From JALYXI01 sp963716685 (GTDB taxonomy: Bacteria; Acidobacteriota; Terriglobia; Bryobacterales; Bryobacteraceae): DNA of 64,000 nt. The position numbers were made by a program, and so were the translations under genes. The stretch is from assembly GCA_963716685.1 (NCBI GenBank), contig CAVQTR010000003.1, positions 620,001 to 684,000 of the forward strand. Direction: 5' to 3'. How positions within the stretch are numbered: position 1 is the first letter of the stretch; each line of letters opens with the position of its first letter. Under the pieces are notes generated by a model. It searched no databases. It was not told the origin of the DNA and was given only the letters and a program-made list of their open reading frames with translations. Positions 50,661 through 59,327 of this stretch are shown here, piece after piece.

Positions 50661-51275
50661 TCACTCCAGGCCGAGTTTCGCCAGCGAGGCTTTGGTGGAT
50701 TCGTAACCGGTGTGCAGAACCGCCTGAATGCCGAATCGCGAGGCTACTTCCACGAAAAGCGGCCGATCTTCCAGATAAGCAATGCACTCCGCGGGTGTCT
50801 GCGAAAGGTCCAAAGCCAGGCGGTAGATGTCGTTATCCGGTTTGCGGTAGCCCACGAAGCAAGAAGAGACGAAAGCGTCCACAAAGTCGTTCAAAGCAAA
50901 CTTGCGAATACGAAACTCGGTGAGTTCGCGACCTTCATTGCTGACTACGAAGACTTTGAGCCGGTACCGTTTCTTCAGATCGGTTACCAGTTCGACCATT
51001 CCAGGCAGCGCTTTCGATTGGGTGAGGATCCATTCGGTAAACTCTTCCGGTGTAAAGGTGCGCGGCTGGTAGAAAACCACGCGCGCCAGGTACTCCGACA
51101 ATGTCAGCTTCCCGATTTCGTACGTATCGAACGTCATGCGGTGGCGATTGTTCATCTCCGCCAGATCGAGTCCAAAGCGGTTCGCCGCAGCGACGCGGGT
51201 ATCCGAATCCCAGCCATTGGTCAGGATTACGCCGCCGAGATCGATGAAGAGTGCCCTGATGTTCGTGCCGTTCAT
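50661..51275 (-). CDS. HAD superfamily hydrolase
   Basis: A 204-residue protein starting MNGTNIRALFIDLGGVILTN. Motif I differs slightly from the classic DxDxT, reading FIDLGGVI with a single Asp and a Gly in the second position; motif II is FVVSNEGRELTEF and motif III is YRKPDNDIYRLAL followed by YLEDRPLFVEVA. This is the HAD-IA type (phosphoglycolate phosphatase or similar), but the altered motif I suggests a different substrate or reduced phosphatase activity. It sits between the ABC ATPase and marC genes on the same strand. Confidence 0.83.
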   Translation of the reverse strand: MNGTNIRALFIDLGGVILTNGWDSDTRVAAANRFGLDLAEMNNRHRMTFDTYEIGKLTLSEYLARVVFYQPRTFTPEEFTEWILTQSKALPGMVELVTDLKKRYRLKVFVVSNEGRELTEFRIRKFALNDFVDAFVSSCFVGYRKPDNDIYRLALDLSQTPAECIAYLEDRPLFVEVASRFGIQAVLHTGYESTKASLAKLGLE

Positions 51276-51308
51276 CCGTTCGCGCTCCGGACTTCCAGAC
51301 TACCAGCC

Positions 51309-52070
51309 CTACCGTCCGGGGCGAACAACCCGATCCATTTCGAGGAATTCCTGAATGTCGGGGTTGTCCGATTTCACCAGATCGGCGGGCGGGCCGAAGA
51401 AGATGATCTGGCCTTTGAACAGAAAAACTACGCGGTCAGCCAGTTTGTACATCAGGTCCAGATCGTGCGTCACCACCACGCTGGTCAGCTTCAGCTGGTC
51501 TTTCAGGCGCAGCATCATGTTCGACAGATGCTCGGACATGATGGGATCCACCATGGTGGTGGGCTCGTCGTAAAGGATGCATTGCGGCTGCGCGGCCACG
51601 GCTCGCGCAATGGCGACGGCGCGTCGGTAGCCGGTGGAGAGGTCCGCCGGGTAAGAATCGCGCGCATCCCAGATGTCCACCATCTTGAGGAGGCCTTCCA
51701 CTACGTCTTCCTTGTTCTTCTCGTCGTAATCGTCGCGAAGTTCCAGGGAAAACAGGACGTTTTCGGCCACGGTGAGCGAATCAAAAAGCGCACCGGACTG
51801 GAAAACCATCGTCACCTTCCGGCGAACTCGGCGCCATTCTTCCTCAGTGAAGTCAGTGACGTCCTCGTGCGCGACGATGACCCGGCCCTGATCCGGCTTG
51901 AGGAAGCCCATGATGTGGCCCAGCGTCACCGATTTCCCGACGCCGCTGCGACCGATGATGGCGACGGTCTCTCCGCCATCCACGCTGAAATTCGCGTCGA
52001 CTAAAACCGGCTTGTCGAACGTCTTGTAAACGTGCCGGAACTCCAGGTAATGCGGGTATTCGTCGGTCAT
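51309..52070 (-). CDS. ABC transporter ATP-binding protein (MlaF-like)
   Basis: From ATG 52070 the protein is 253 residues. Motifs are Walker A GRSGVGKSVTLGH, Q-loop MVFQSGALFDSLTV, a signature segment ADLSTGYRRAVAIARAVAAQ (LSTGY instead of LSGGQ) and Walker B ILYDEPTTMVDP. The type is the phospholipid-transport ATPase family (Mla/TTG2A). No permease or substrate-binding partner is adjacent, so it must work with subunits encoded elsewhere. Its start overlaps the mobA stop by 4 nt (ATGA), which fixes the start and excludes the longer frame. Confidence 0.88.
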   Translation of the reverse strand: MTDEYPHYLEFRHVYKTFDKPVLVDANFSVDGGETVAIIGRSGVGKSVTLGHIMGFLKPDQGRVIVAHEDVTDFTEEEWRRVRRKVTMVFQSGALFDSLTVAENVLFSLELRDDYDEKNKEDVVEGLLKMVDIWDARDSYPADLSTGYRRAVAIARAVAAQPQCILYDEPTTMVDPIMSEHLSNMMLRLKDQLKLTSVVVTHDLDLMYKLADRVVFLFKGQIIFFGPPADLVKSDNPDIQEFLEMDRVVRPGR

Positions 52071-52639
52071 GCGGGCCGGGATTCCAGAAAGCTGCTCCAC
52101 TCGAACGGGGTGTTTACATTTTGAGTGCAGTCGGAAGTAATCGAGTGAATGTTCAGCCGCTCAAGCGCGGTGAAGACGCGGCGTTCTCCGCCCTCGAGCG
52201 CTTCACGGACGGGCGCGAGGCAGCTCTGGTGATAGGCGGCACACAGCGGGTGGAGTCTGCCATCCGGGCTCAAGGCGCAAACTACCGCCCGATTCGGCAG
52301 TTCCGTAAGGCTTTCGGCCGCTTCCTTCAACCTGCGAAGAAAGGAAGCGTCGATACCCGGCATGTCACAGGCGGCCAGCAGGTTCCACTCAGACCCGGCG
52401 GTCAGCGCGGCTTCGATTCCGGCGAGCGGTCCGGATCCGGGAATGCGGTCGCTGCACACGGGGAACCCGAGTTCGCCATAAACAGCGGGATCACCCACGA
52501 GAGTAACGGAACCCACGGCGGCGGTTACCGCTCCGGCGACATGTTCCAGCAGGGTGCCTCCGGACCAGGCGAGAAAGGCCTTATTTCGTCCCATGCGCGA
52601 GCTTTTACCGCCGGTAAGAACGAACCCAGACCAGTCCAA
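52067..52639 (-). CDS. mobA: Molybdenum cofactor guanylyltransferase
   Basis: A 190-residue nucleotidyltransferase with the MobA signature FVLTGGKSSRMGRNKAFLAW, a segment CSDRIPGSGPLAGIEAALTA and CDMPGIDASFLRRL. It joins GMP to molybdopterin to make the guanine dinucleotide cofactor used by DMSO-reductase family enzymes. The start is a TTG at 52639, directly opposite the transglycosylase start, with no in-frame ATG upstream; this is unusual and should be checked. It overlaps the ABC gene by 4 nt. MoeA, which acts in the same pathway, is encoded separately about 10 kb upstream. Confidence 0.85.
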   Translation of the reverse strand: MDWSGFVLTGGKSSRMGRNKAFLAWSGGTLLEHVAGAVTAAVGSVTLVGDPAVYGELGFPVCSDRIPGSGPLAGIEAALTAGSEWNLLAACDMPGIDASFLRRLKEAAESLTELPNRAVVCALSPDGRLHPLCAAYHQSCLAPVREALEGGERRVFTALERLNIHSITSDCTQNVNTPFEWSSFLESRPA

Positions 52640-53407
52640 ATGAGAATGATATCATTGAGGTTCGTGAAGATCCGCCAGGTGCGACTCCATGCAGGGCTCT
52701 CCCTCGCTGCCGGCTGTGTATTCGTCAGCGCGGCTTTGGGCGCCGAGACGGCTGTTGTCACCCACACTTCCATCGTCGTTCGATCGGACGTACACTCCGG
52801 GCGGCTGGTGCGCAGTGTAGTAGTAGCGCCGAAGGTGATCGCGCCGGAAAGTCCGACGGCCGAGCCGCTCCCAGCCGCTTCGGAAGCTCTGGCGGCCGGT
52901 TCGCTTACAGAAATGATCGACGCAATTGCCCGGCGCAACGCGGTGGAACCGTCGCTGGTGCATTCGGTAATTAAGGCGGAAAGCAATTACAACCCGCTCG
53001 CACTTTCTCCGAAGGGCGCACAGGGTTTGATGCAGCTGATTCCCTCAACGGCCAGACGCTTTGGCGTGGCGAACAGCTTCGATCCCCGTCAGAACATCGA
53101 AGGCGGCGTGAAATACTTGAAGTTCCTGATCGATCTTTATCAGAACGATTACAGGAAGGTGATCGCAGCCTACAATGCCGGCGAGGGCGCGGTGACCAGG
53201 TACGGCGGAATTCCGCCCTATGCCGAAACGGTGAACTACGTTTACCGCGTGGCAAAGAACTTAAAGACGGCTCGGCAGTTCGAGGAGCAAAAGGCCAGGG
53301 TTGCTCCGGTGGAAACGCCGGTGCAGCACGAGGTGAAGGCCGCCGAGTATCACCCGATTGAGGCCGTCGTGGCGCCCGATGGCCGGGTGTATTATAAGAC
53401 CCAGTAG
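52640..53407 (+). CDS. Lytic transglycosylase (SLT domain)
   Basis: From ATG 52640 the protein is 255 residues with an export signal (RLHAGLSLAAGCVFVSAALG). The SLT domain is diagnostic: VHSVIKAESNYNPLALSPKG with catalytic Glu, then QGLMQLIPSTARRFGV, and IAAYNAGEGAVTRYGGIPPY near the end. It cleaves the glycosidic bond of peptidoglycan, leaving an anhydro end. The long frame upstream (from 52121) is antisense to mobA and is excluded. It is followed 1 nt later by the amidase gene, forming a peptidoglycan-cleavage pair. Confidence 0.9.
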   Translation: MRMISLRFVKIRQVRLHAGLSLAAGCVFVSAALGAETAVVTHTSIVVRSDVHSGRLVRSVVVAPKVIAPESPTAEPLPAASEALAAGSLTEMIDAIARRNAVEPSLVHSVIKAESNYNPLALSPKGAQGLMQLIPSTARRFGVANSFDPRQNIEGGVKYLKFLIDLYQNDYRKVIAAYNAGEGAVTRYGGIPPYAETVNYVYRVAKNLKTARQFEEQKARVAPVETPVQHEVKAAEYHPIEAVVAPDGRVYYKTQ

Positions 53408-53408
53408 T

Positions 53409-54722
53409 ATGAATTGGCGGCTGACCTTCGTCGCTCCACTTTTAGCCGCAATCCTCCCCGCACAGACTGCCACTCAACCTTTACAGGTTGTGGATGTTCG
53501 CTTCTGGTCACTAAAGGGCGTGACCCGTGTCGCCATCGAGACCAGTGGTGAGTTTACCTACCGCTTTGACCATATTCCGAATCCGGACCGCCTCTTCTTC
53601 GACATCGTGGGTGCGCGGCCGCGCACTCGGCGCATTGCGGTTAAGCAGGTAAACGATAGCCTGTTGAAGCGAATTCGCATCGCCGAGAATGTTCCGGGCG
53701 TCACGCGTGTGGTGCTCGATCTGGAAGACGGGGTGGAGTACACGGCATCTCAGCTCCAGAACCCTGATCGCCTGATGGTGGAATTGCGGGCTCCAGCGAC
53801 CGTAATATCAAAAGCTACGGCGGATTCTATTCCGCTCCCGGGAGCCAATGCGCCAGCACTTCCGGCTGCCGCTCCTGCCGTTGTCCCGCCCATGGCTGTC
53901 CCGCCCGTTCTGACTGCGAAACCCACGGCCTCCGTGCAAAGTTCTCTTGCCGCCATGGAGCCGACGGCAAATCCCGCGCGCCGGTTGAGCGGGGATGGAA
54001 GCCGTTCTTTGACGCGGGCCCTTGGTTTAAAGATCAATCGCGTAGTGATTGATGCCGGACATGGCGGTCACGATCAGGGCACAGCCGGTCCGCATGGCCT
54101 GCTGGAAAAAGATCTGGTGCTGGACGTTGCTTTGCGGTTGGGCAAGCTGGTGGAACAGAAGATGAGCAGCGAGGTGATTTACACGCGCTCCGATGACACC
54201 TTTGTCCCGCTCAAAGAACGTACGGAACTGGCGAACCGCAAGCGGGCTGATCTGTTTATTTCCATTCACGCCAATTCCTCGCCGGCTCCGCGCGTCGCCG
54301 GCATTGAAACGTATTACCTGAACTTCACGGCATCGGCGGAAGCTCTCGACGTGGCCGCGCGCGAGAATGCGAGCTCGCAGAATACCGTCTCGGACCTCAG
54401 CGATCTGGTCAGCAGCATCGCAAAGCACGACAAAATCGAAGAATCGCGGGAATTCGCGTCTGATGTGCAAAGCGCATTGCAGACATTCGAGATCCGCAAC
54501 AGCCCGGGCGCAAAAGACCGCGGCATCCGCAAGGCCCCGTTTGTGGTGCTGATTGGGGCTCAGATGCCTTCGGTTCTGGCCGAGATCGGATTCCTGAGCA
54601 ATGCGCGGGAAGAAAACAACCTCAATAAGCCGGAATATCGTCAGAAGCTGGCGGAAGCGCTCTACAAAGGATTGTCGAAGTACACCCAGACACTGAGTCA
54701 TTTCGAACTCTCTCGAAACTGA
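53409..54722 (+). CDS. N-acetylmuramoyl-L-alanine amidase (AmiC-like)
   Basis: From ATG 53409 the protein is 437 residues. An export signal (NWRLTFVAPLLAAILPAQ) precedes an AMIN domain (VVDVRFWSLKGVTRVAIETS, DRLFFDIVGARP), a Pro/Ala-rich linker and an Amidase_3 domain. The zinc site can be read in VVIDAGHGGHDQGTAGPHG, LLEKDLVLD and FISIHANSSP, with catalytic Glu in VLAEIGFLSNAREE. The enzyme cuts the amide bond between muramic acid and L-Ala, and the AMIN domain directs it to septal sites. It follows the transglycosylase gene by 1 nt. Confidence 0.92.
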   Translation: MNWRLTFVAPLLAAILPAQTATQPLQVVDVRFWSLKGVTRVAIETSGEFTYRFDHIPNPDRLFFDIVGARPRTRRIAVKQVNDSLLKRIRIAENVPGVTRVVLDLEDGVEYTASQLQNPDRLMVELRAPATVISKATADSIPLPGANAPALPAAAPAVVPPMAVPPVLTAKPTASVQSSLAAMEPTANPARRLSGDGSRSLTRALGLKINRVVIDAGHGGHDQGTAGPHGLLEKDLVLDVALRLGKLVEQKMSSEVIYTRSDDTFVPLKERTELANRKRADLFISIHANSSPAPRVAGIETYYLNFTASAEALDVAARENASSQNTVSDLSDLVSSIAKHDKIEESREFASDVQSALQTFEIRNSPGAKDRGIRKAPFVVLIGAQMPSVLAEIGFLSNAREENNLNKPEYRQKLAEALYKGLSKYTQTLSHFELSRN

Positions 54723-54772
54723 CTGAAAGGGGTTTCAGTGACAGTGGACCTCGCCGTGCTTCCCTCCGGCGC

Positions 54773-55651
54773 ATGGATCAAAACCCAATCATTAAAGACG
54801 CTCTGTCCATGTCGACTAATCGGCGCGGCCTTCTCCGGAAGCTGGCCATTGCCGGAGCCGCTGTAGGAGGTTCCGCGATTGCCCAGTCCACGTCCCCGAC
54901 CACCACGGCCGCAGCTCCCGCTCCCGCCGATGTCGTGCAGTTCGCTTTGAACCTGGAATATCTGGAAGCTGAATTCTACTCGCTGGCGACTACAGGCTTA
55001 ACTCTGCAGCAGCAGGGTGTTGCCATCACTGGCAGCGGTACGGCAGGCGCCACCGTCACGAATTACGCCGGCGTTCCCGTGAACTTCCAAACTGCCAACC
55101 TGTTCACAGCCGCCAAGAATATAGCCTTGGATGAGATCAACCACGTTGTTCTTCTGAGAGCCGCCTTGACTGCGAACGGCGTGACGCCGATTGCGAAGCC
55201 CGCTCTGAATCTGGATGCCCTGCTGCCGCTCGGCATCTCTCTCGCGAATCAGGGCGGATTTCTTTCCCTGTCGCGGATCTTCGAGGATATTGGCGTGAGC
55301 GCGTACGCCGGTGGCGCCGCATTTCTTGCCAACAGCCCGTTTCTGACCACGGCGGCGCGCATTCTGGCAGTGGAAGGCGAGCACGTGGCGAACATCAGGC
55401 AGAATATCGCGCAGCTCGGAATTCCCAGCATCGCTCTCGATGGCGCGGATGTGGTGCCTCCGCCTTCCGGCACGAATTTCTTTTCGACCAATCTGGCCAA
55501 CGGACTTTGTGCGGTCCGGACGCCGGGTCAGGTGCTGTATCTGGCGTATGGAATGGCGGCGAATGTCACGAAAGGCGGCTTCTTCCCGAACGGCGTGAAT
55601 GGCGTGATCAACACCTCGAGCGCGCCCGCGACCGCAGCAAATCTGACCTAG
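54773..55651 (+). CDS. Ferritin-like domain protein (desiccation-related type), exported
   Basis: A 292-residue protein with a Tat-like signal (STNRRGLLRKLAIAGAAVGG). The four-helix core carries the expected di-iron ligands: E in NLEYLEAEFYSL, E and H in ALDEINHVVLL, E in FEDIGVSAYA and E and H in AVEGEHVANI. This resembles the ferritin_2 family of bacterial desiccation-related proteins and plant PCC13-62-like proteins. Iron oxidation is plausible but the cellular role is not known. The C-terminus is Gly/Ala/Asn-rich. It converges on the transpeptidase gene, with 26 nt between stops. Confidence 0.85.
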   Translation: MDQNPIIKDALSMSTNRRGLLRKLAIAGAAVGGSAIAQSTSPTTTAAAPAPADVVQFALNLEYLEAEFYSLATTGLTLQQQGVAITGSGTAGATVTNYAGVPVNFQTANLFTAAKNIALDEINHVVLLRAALTANGVTPIAKPALNLDALLPLGISLANQGGFLSLSRIFEDIGVSAYAGGAAFLANSPFLTTAARILAVEGEHVANIRQNIAQLGIPSIALDGADVVPPPSGTNFFSTNLANGLCAVRTPGQVLYLAYGMAANVTKGGFFPNGVNGVINTSSAPATAANLT

Positions 55652-55677
55652 TTGCCAAGTGGCCTGCTGCACCGACA

Positions 55678-56889
55678 CTAGCGGCCGGTGCAGCAGATCT
55701 GACTGGAGATGAGGGAAGCCGGGCTGAGCGGCGCAGGTGTATGAAAGTAGTTCTGGCTTGCTAAATTCCGGTAGACATCCCCGGCGACACCGGCAGCCAT
55801 AGGACCGATTGAGGGGCGTCCGCCGGTCAGCAGAACCACAACCACCAGCTTCCGATTACCTACCTCGTTGAAGGACCCGAACCAGCCAAGGTGAGTCCTG
55901 CCTTCACTGCACGTTCCCGTTTTGCCGTAGAGCTTGTCGTCCTGCCGGGCGCGCTTCGCGGTGCCAAAATCAACGGCCCCCTGCATCCCTGGTTTGATCT
56001 CCGGAATCAGCGGACCGATGTCCAGATGCCGCTTCACCTGCGGAGAGAAATCGCGGATTTCCTCCGGCGTGCGCGGGTATTGAAGATAGTAAAGCGTCCC
56101 GCCGTTGGCGATTGCGGTCATCAGTCCTGCCAGTTCGAGCGGCGTTTGCTCAATCTCTTCGCCGAAGCTGGTCAACATGCCCATGCCGCCATTTTTCGGA
56201 GGAGCGGGCGGGAAATACCCGGCGCGCTCTCCCGGAATATTCAGACCGGCCTTTTCGCCGTAGCCAAAGAGGTGAGCGTAGTAGTTTACGCGCTCGTACC
56301 CCAGCTTCACGCCCAGGTTGGCAAAGTAGAAATTGTTCGAATGCGCAATGGCGTTGGTCAGATCCATATGCGTGCGGCCGTAGAGGTGAATCGGGCTGGT
56401 TCTTTCGATTACCTTCTCCCGCAAACCCGCAAGCGCGACAGACAATTTGATAGTGGAGCAAGGTTGGAATCCGGAACCAAGCGCGAGTTTCTGGTTCACC
56501 ATGCTCAAAATGCGACCGTTGGAAGGGTCAACAACCACAATGGAGCCGTTGAAGTCACCGAGCGCGTCGGCGGCGGCTTTCCGCACTACCAGATCTTCGC
56601 CATCGGGATTATCTTCGCCGGTGGAGTTCTTATAGGTCGGTTCGTCCCAGGTCTGTACCCAGCGTTTGACGGCAGGGCGCCGGCCGCGCGTCAGAGTTGC
56701 TTTGGTGACAGCGGCACCGGCAGCTACGGCAACAGCTGTCCGCCTGGCGGCGCTGTGCCTGCGCGCGACAACGCGGCGCTTTGCGGCCGTCTTAGCTGCC
56801 GTCTTTTTCTTATGTACGGGCTGCGCCCCGGACATGCCGGGGCAAAGTAGACAAAAGATGAGTATCGGGAGTAGAGATAGTTGTTTCAT
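55678..56889 (-). CDS. Penicillin-binding transpeptidase with short basic linker
   Basis: From ATG 56889 the protein is 403 residues with a signal peptide (KQLSLLPILIFCLLCPGMSG). A linker of about 50 residues is unusually basic (KKKTAAKTAAKRRVVARRHS, then ATLTRGRRPAVKRW), then a transpeptidase domain follows: active-site QPCSTIKLSVAL, a SNN-type triplet in IAHSNNFYFA and KTGT in YGKTGTCSEG. The glycosyltransferase and dimerisation modules of larger PBPs are absent. It probably cross-links or trims peptidoglycan. The cluster also includes an amidase and a transglycosylase on the other strand. Confidence 0.85.
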   Translation of the reverse strand: MKQLSLLPILIFCLLCPGMSGAQPVHKKKTAAKTAAKRRVVARRHSAARRTAVAVAAGAAVTKATLTRGRRPAVKRWVQTWDEPTYKNSTGEDNPDGEDLVVRKAAADALGDFNGSIVVVDPSNGRILSMVNQKLALGSGFQPCSTIKLSVALAGLREKVIERTSPIHLYGRTHMDLTNAIAHSNNFYFANLGVKLGYERVNYYAHLFGYGEKAGLNIPGERAGYFPPAPPKNGGMGMLTSFGEEIEQTPLELAGLMTAIANGGTLYYLQYPRTPEEIRDFSPQVKRHLDIGPLIPEIKPGMQGAVDFGTAKRARQDDKLYGKTGTCSEGRTHLGWFGSFNEVGNRKLVVVVLLTGGRPSIGPMAAGVAGDVYRNLASQNYFHTPAPLSPASLISSQICCTGR

Positions 56890-57063
56890 CGGTTCACGCC
56901 ATTCCATTCAAAGAACCAGCGGAGAACGCGAAGACGCCTTAGCCATTAAAGACTGGAATCCGGGGAGCAACCGGAAGATCCAGTTTGCTCGAAATCCAGT
57001 ACGCCCGTCAATGCTTTCCCATAATTATCTTAACCCTATTAATGCAGGTATGTTGCGTCTGCT

Positions 57064-57819
57064 CTAAGCTGCGGTCCAGCCGCCGTCAATGGGCAGCACT
57101 GAGCCATGCATAAACTCGGCGGCGGGAGAAGCCAGGTACAGCGCCAGTGCCGCGATCTCGTCCGGACGGCCCATACGGCCCACCGGCTGCCGCTTGTGCA
57201 GTTCCGCGCGCGTCTTTTCTTCCTCCCCGGGATGAAATTTTCGGAGGTATCCATCCACAAACGGCGTCTCGACGGTCCCGGGACAGATGCAATTCGCTCG
57301 GATTTCGCTTGGGTAATCGACTGAAAGCTGCCGCGTCATAGCCACCACGGCCCCCTTGGTGGCGCAGTAGGCGAACCGCCGCTTCACCCCGATCAGCCCA
57401 GCCACCGAGCCGATATTCACGATTTTTCCGGGCCGTTCCGCGCTCTTGAGCAGCGGCAGGCAGTATTTCGTGACCAGGAACAGACCTTCCACGTTCACCC
57501 GCAGCAGGCGCTCGAAATCCACCAGTTCCGTTTCCTCGATGTTGCCCACTAGACCGATACCGGCGTTGTTCACCAGAATGTCCAGGTGGGACAGGGTGGC
57601 GATGCCGTCCCGCACCGCGGCTTCGTCGGTGATATCCATGGGCAGGAACTGTGACTGGCCGAGCTCCGTGACTAGCGCGGTGGCTTTGGGCGCATCCAGA
57701 TCGGCAATAACCAGCGACGCGCCCGCGGCTCGAAACGCCCGGCAGGTAGCTTCGCCGATACCGCTGGCCCCGCCAGTCACCAGGGCGGTCATGCCGGAGA
57801 GCGAAAAAGATGAGTTCAC
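57064..57819 (-). CDS. Short-chain dehydrogenase/reductase
   Basis: From GTG 57819 the protein is 251 residues starting VNSSFSLSGMTALVTGGASG. The cofactor loop (TGGASGIGEATCR), NNAG motif (ILVNNAGIGLVG) and catalytic Ser, Tyr and Lys (IVNIGSVAGLIG, YCATKGAVVAM) are clear. It ends GSVLPIDGGWTAA, typical of the 3-oxoacyl-ACP reductase-like branch, but the substrate is uncertain. The longer frame to 57888 overlaps the divergent glycosylase and has no family similarity; the start at M33 of that frame is the shorter alternative. It is divergent from the uracil-DNA glycosylase gene. Confidence 0.9.
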   Translation of the reverse strand: MNSSFSLSGMTALVTGGASGIGEATCRAFRAAGASLVIADLDAPKATALVTELGQSQFLPMDITDEAAVRDGIATLSHLDILVNNAGIGLVGNIEETELVDFERLLRVNVEGLFLVTKYCLPLLKSAERPGKIVNIGSVAGLIGVKRRFAYCATKGAVVAMTRQLSVDYPSEIRANCICPGTVETPFVDGYLRKFHPGEEEKTRAELHKRQPVGRMGRPDEIAALALYLASPAAEFMHGSVLPIDGGWTAA

Positions 57820-57844
57820 GTGGCGATTGTACAATGGCGGACGA

Positions 57845-58534
57845 ATGGATATGGCCGCGCTGGAGCAGGAAATCGTCAACTGCCGCAAATGCCCCAGGCT
57901 GGGGGCTCACTGCCTCGAAATGGCCCGCGTGAAACGCCGCGCTTTTCGCAGCTGGACCTATTGGGGCCGCCCGGTTCCCTCCTTTGGAGATCCGGCGGCG
58001 CGGCTGCTGATTGTCGGCTTGGCTCCTGCTGCTCACGGTGCCAACCGCACCGGCAGGGTGTTTACCGGCGACCGCTCAGGCGATTTCCTCTTCCGCGCGC
58101 TTCACGAAACCGGGTTCGCTTCCCAGGCGCTTAGCCAAAGCATCGACGACGGCCTCCATTTGCGTGATGCGTGGATCACCTGTACGAACCACTGCGCGCC
58201 GCCGGACAACAAGCCAACGCCCGAGGAGATTCTGAACTGCCGTCCCTGGCTGGTACAGGAACTGGGGTTGTTGAACCGCCTGCGAGTAGTGGTGGCTCTC
58301 GGACGAATTGCGTTCGACGGCTACCTGCGCGCGATCGGGCGGCGGCCAGGCGAATTCGCCTTTGGCCACAATTTGCAGCATCGAACCGGACCGGACGCAC
58401 GTCTCTTAATTGGCTGTTACCACCCGAGTCAGCAAAATACATCAACCGGCCGGCTCACGGAGAGCATGCTTCAGGATGTGTTCCGCGCGGCACGGAAGGA
58501 GCTAAGTGCAGCTTGTAGAAACGATTGCAGCTAG
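57845..58534 (+). CDS. Uracil-DNA glycosylase, family 5
   Basis: From ATG 57845 the protein is 229 residues. The Fe-S ligands can be placed at CRKCP (C13 and C16), CAPPD and NCRPW, and the motif GLAPAAHGANRTGRVF without the usual catalytic Asp/Asn is characteristic of family 5 (UdgB), as is the second motif HPSQQNTSTGRLT. It removes uracil, and in this family also other deaminated bases, from DNA. The frame is open from 57446, but the upstream part is antisense to the SDR gene. A promoter for the next gene lies at its 3' end. Confidence 0.9.
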   Translation: MDMAALEQEIVNCRKCPRLGAHCLEMARVKRRAFRSWTYWGRPVPSFGDPAARLLIVGLAPAAHGANRTGRVFTGDRSGDFLFRALHETGFASQALSQSIDDGLHLRDAWITCTNHCAPPDNKPTPEEILNCRPWLVQELGLLNRLRVVVALGRIAFDGYLRAIGRRPGEFAFGHNLQHRTGPDARLLIGCYHPSQQNTSTGRLTESMLQDVFRAARKELSAACRNDCS

Positions 58535-58554
58535 TTTAGCAAATCTGATATGGT
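58525..58554 (+). promoter_or_regulatory. Probable sigma-70 promoter of the RRM protein gene
   Basis: TTGCAG (58525-58530) is separated by 18 nt from TATGGT (58549-58554), a plausible promoter at the end of the glycosylase gene. The transcript would carry a leader of about 100 nt before the RRM start at 58660. Long leaders of this type are common for cold-responsive RNA-binding proteins, but no specific structure was verified. The -35 partly overlaps coding sequence. Confidence 0.45.
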
Positions 58555-58659
58555 GAAGGTGTATTTGAGTGGCCCGCAATCCCGGCTGACGTCTGGGGGA
58601 TTTTTCGCGTCTCCCGAGCGCCTCGACTAGCCCGCTTTCAAATCGCGAAGGAGCGTCAA

Positions 58660-59058
58660 ATGAAGAACATATTCGTTGGGAACCTGGATTTCGGGGCGAC
58701 CGAAGACCAGATCCGGTCCCTGTTCGAGGCGTATGGCCCGGTGGATCGCGTCAGTATCAAGACGGACCGCGATACGGGTCGTTCCCGAGGATTCGCTTTT
58801 GTGGAAATGACAAACGAAGCGGAGGCGGAACGCGCAATTGCGGCTCTGAACGGTACGAACCTTGGCGGTCGGGCGCTGAACATTAATGAAGCGCGTCCGA
58901 AGACGGAAGGTGGCGGTGGGCGTCCGGGCGGCGGTGGCCGTGGTTTCGGCGGCGGGAATTCCGGTGGCGGCGATCGCGGCGGTTACGGCGGCGACCGTGG
59001 TGGGCACGGTGGCGGCGGTGGCGGCGGTGGCAGACAGCGGCGCGAGCCACGATGGTAA
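58660..59058 (+). CDS. RRM-type RNA-binding protein with glycine-rich tail
   Basis: A 132-residue protein. An RNA-recognition motif occupies residues 1-80, with RNP2 IFVGNL (4-9) and RNP1 RGFAFVEM (43-50), and EAERAIAALNGTNLGGRALN. The C-terminal third is almost entirely Gly with Arg and Asp (RPGGGGRGFGGGNSGG) and ends RQRREPRW, resembling cyanobacterial and plant cold-inducible RRM proteins. GAAGGAG precedes the ATG at the right spacing. Such proteins act as RNA chaperones. The 73-residue gene follows 47 nt later, probably on the same transcript. Confidence 0.92.
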   Translation: MKNIFVGNLDFGATEDQIRSLFEAYGPVDRVSIKTDRDTGRSRGFAFVEMTNEAEAERAIAALNGTNLGGRALNINEARPKTEGGGGRPGGGGRGFGGGNSGGGDRGGYGGDRGGHGGGGGGGGRQRREPRW

Positions 59059-59105
59059 GATTCCGGCGCTAGATGCGCCGATTTGTGTAAGCAAGGGAGA
59101 ATTCT

Positions 59106-59327
59106 ATGGCTGGAAGATCAAGTACTACATTTCAAAAACGCCAGAAGGAACTCGCTCGGCAGGACAGGCAGAAGGAGAAGGCGGCAAAGCGGCTCGAGCG
59201 GAAGACCGGCCCGGAACGAACCGGTCCCCGGAATCTGGACGACGATATCGACTACAGTCTGGTCTATAAACCAGACGAGGATTTCGCCATTCTCGGCGAA
59301 ACCGAAACCGAAAAGCAGCCCGATTAG
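59106..59327 (+). CDS. Small conserved-looking basic/acidic protein
   Basis: A 73-residue protein with a basic first half (FQKRQKELARQDRQKEKAAK, then RLERKTGP) and an acidic second half (NLDDDIDYSLVYKPDEDFAI) ending in EKQPD. A GGGAGA ribosome site lies before the ATG. I do not recognise the family, but the distinct charge blocks and position behind an RRM gene in a unit with its own terminator suggest a real gene, perhaps an RNA-associated cofactor. The stop codon lies in the loop of the terminator hairpin. Confidence 0.7.
   Translation: MAGRSSTTFQKRQKELARQDRQKEKAAKRLERKTGPERTGPRNLDDDIDYSLVYKPDEDFAILGETETEKQPD

Noticed and set aside
54723..54738. Hairpin CTGAAA-GGGG-TTTCAG after the amidase gene
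   Set aside because: The stem is short and no T run follows, so it is not a convincing terminator.
58900..59040. A short-repeat array that could look like CRISPR
   Set aside because: The repeats are GGN glycine codons in the tail of the RRM protein and have no spacer structure.
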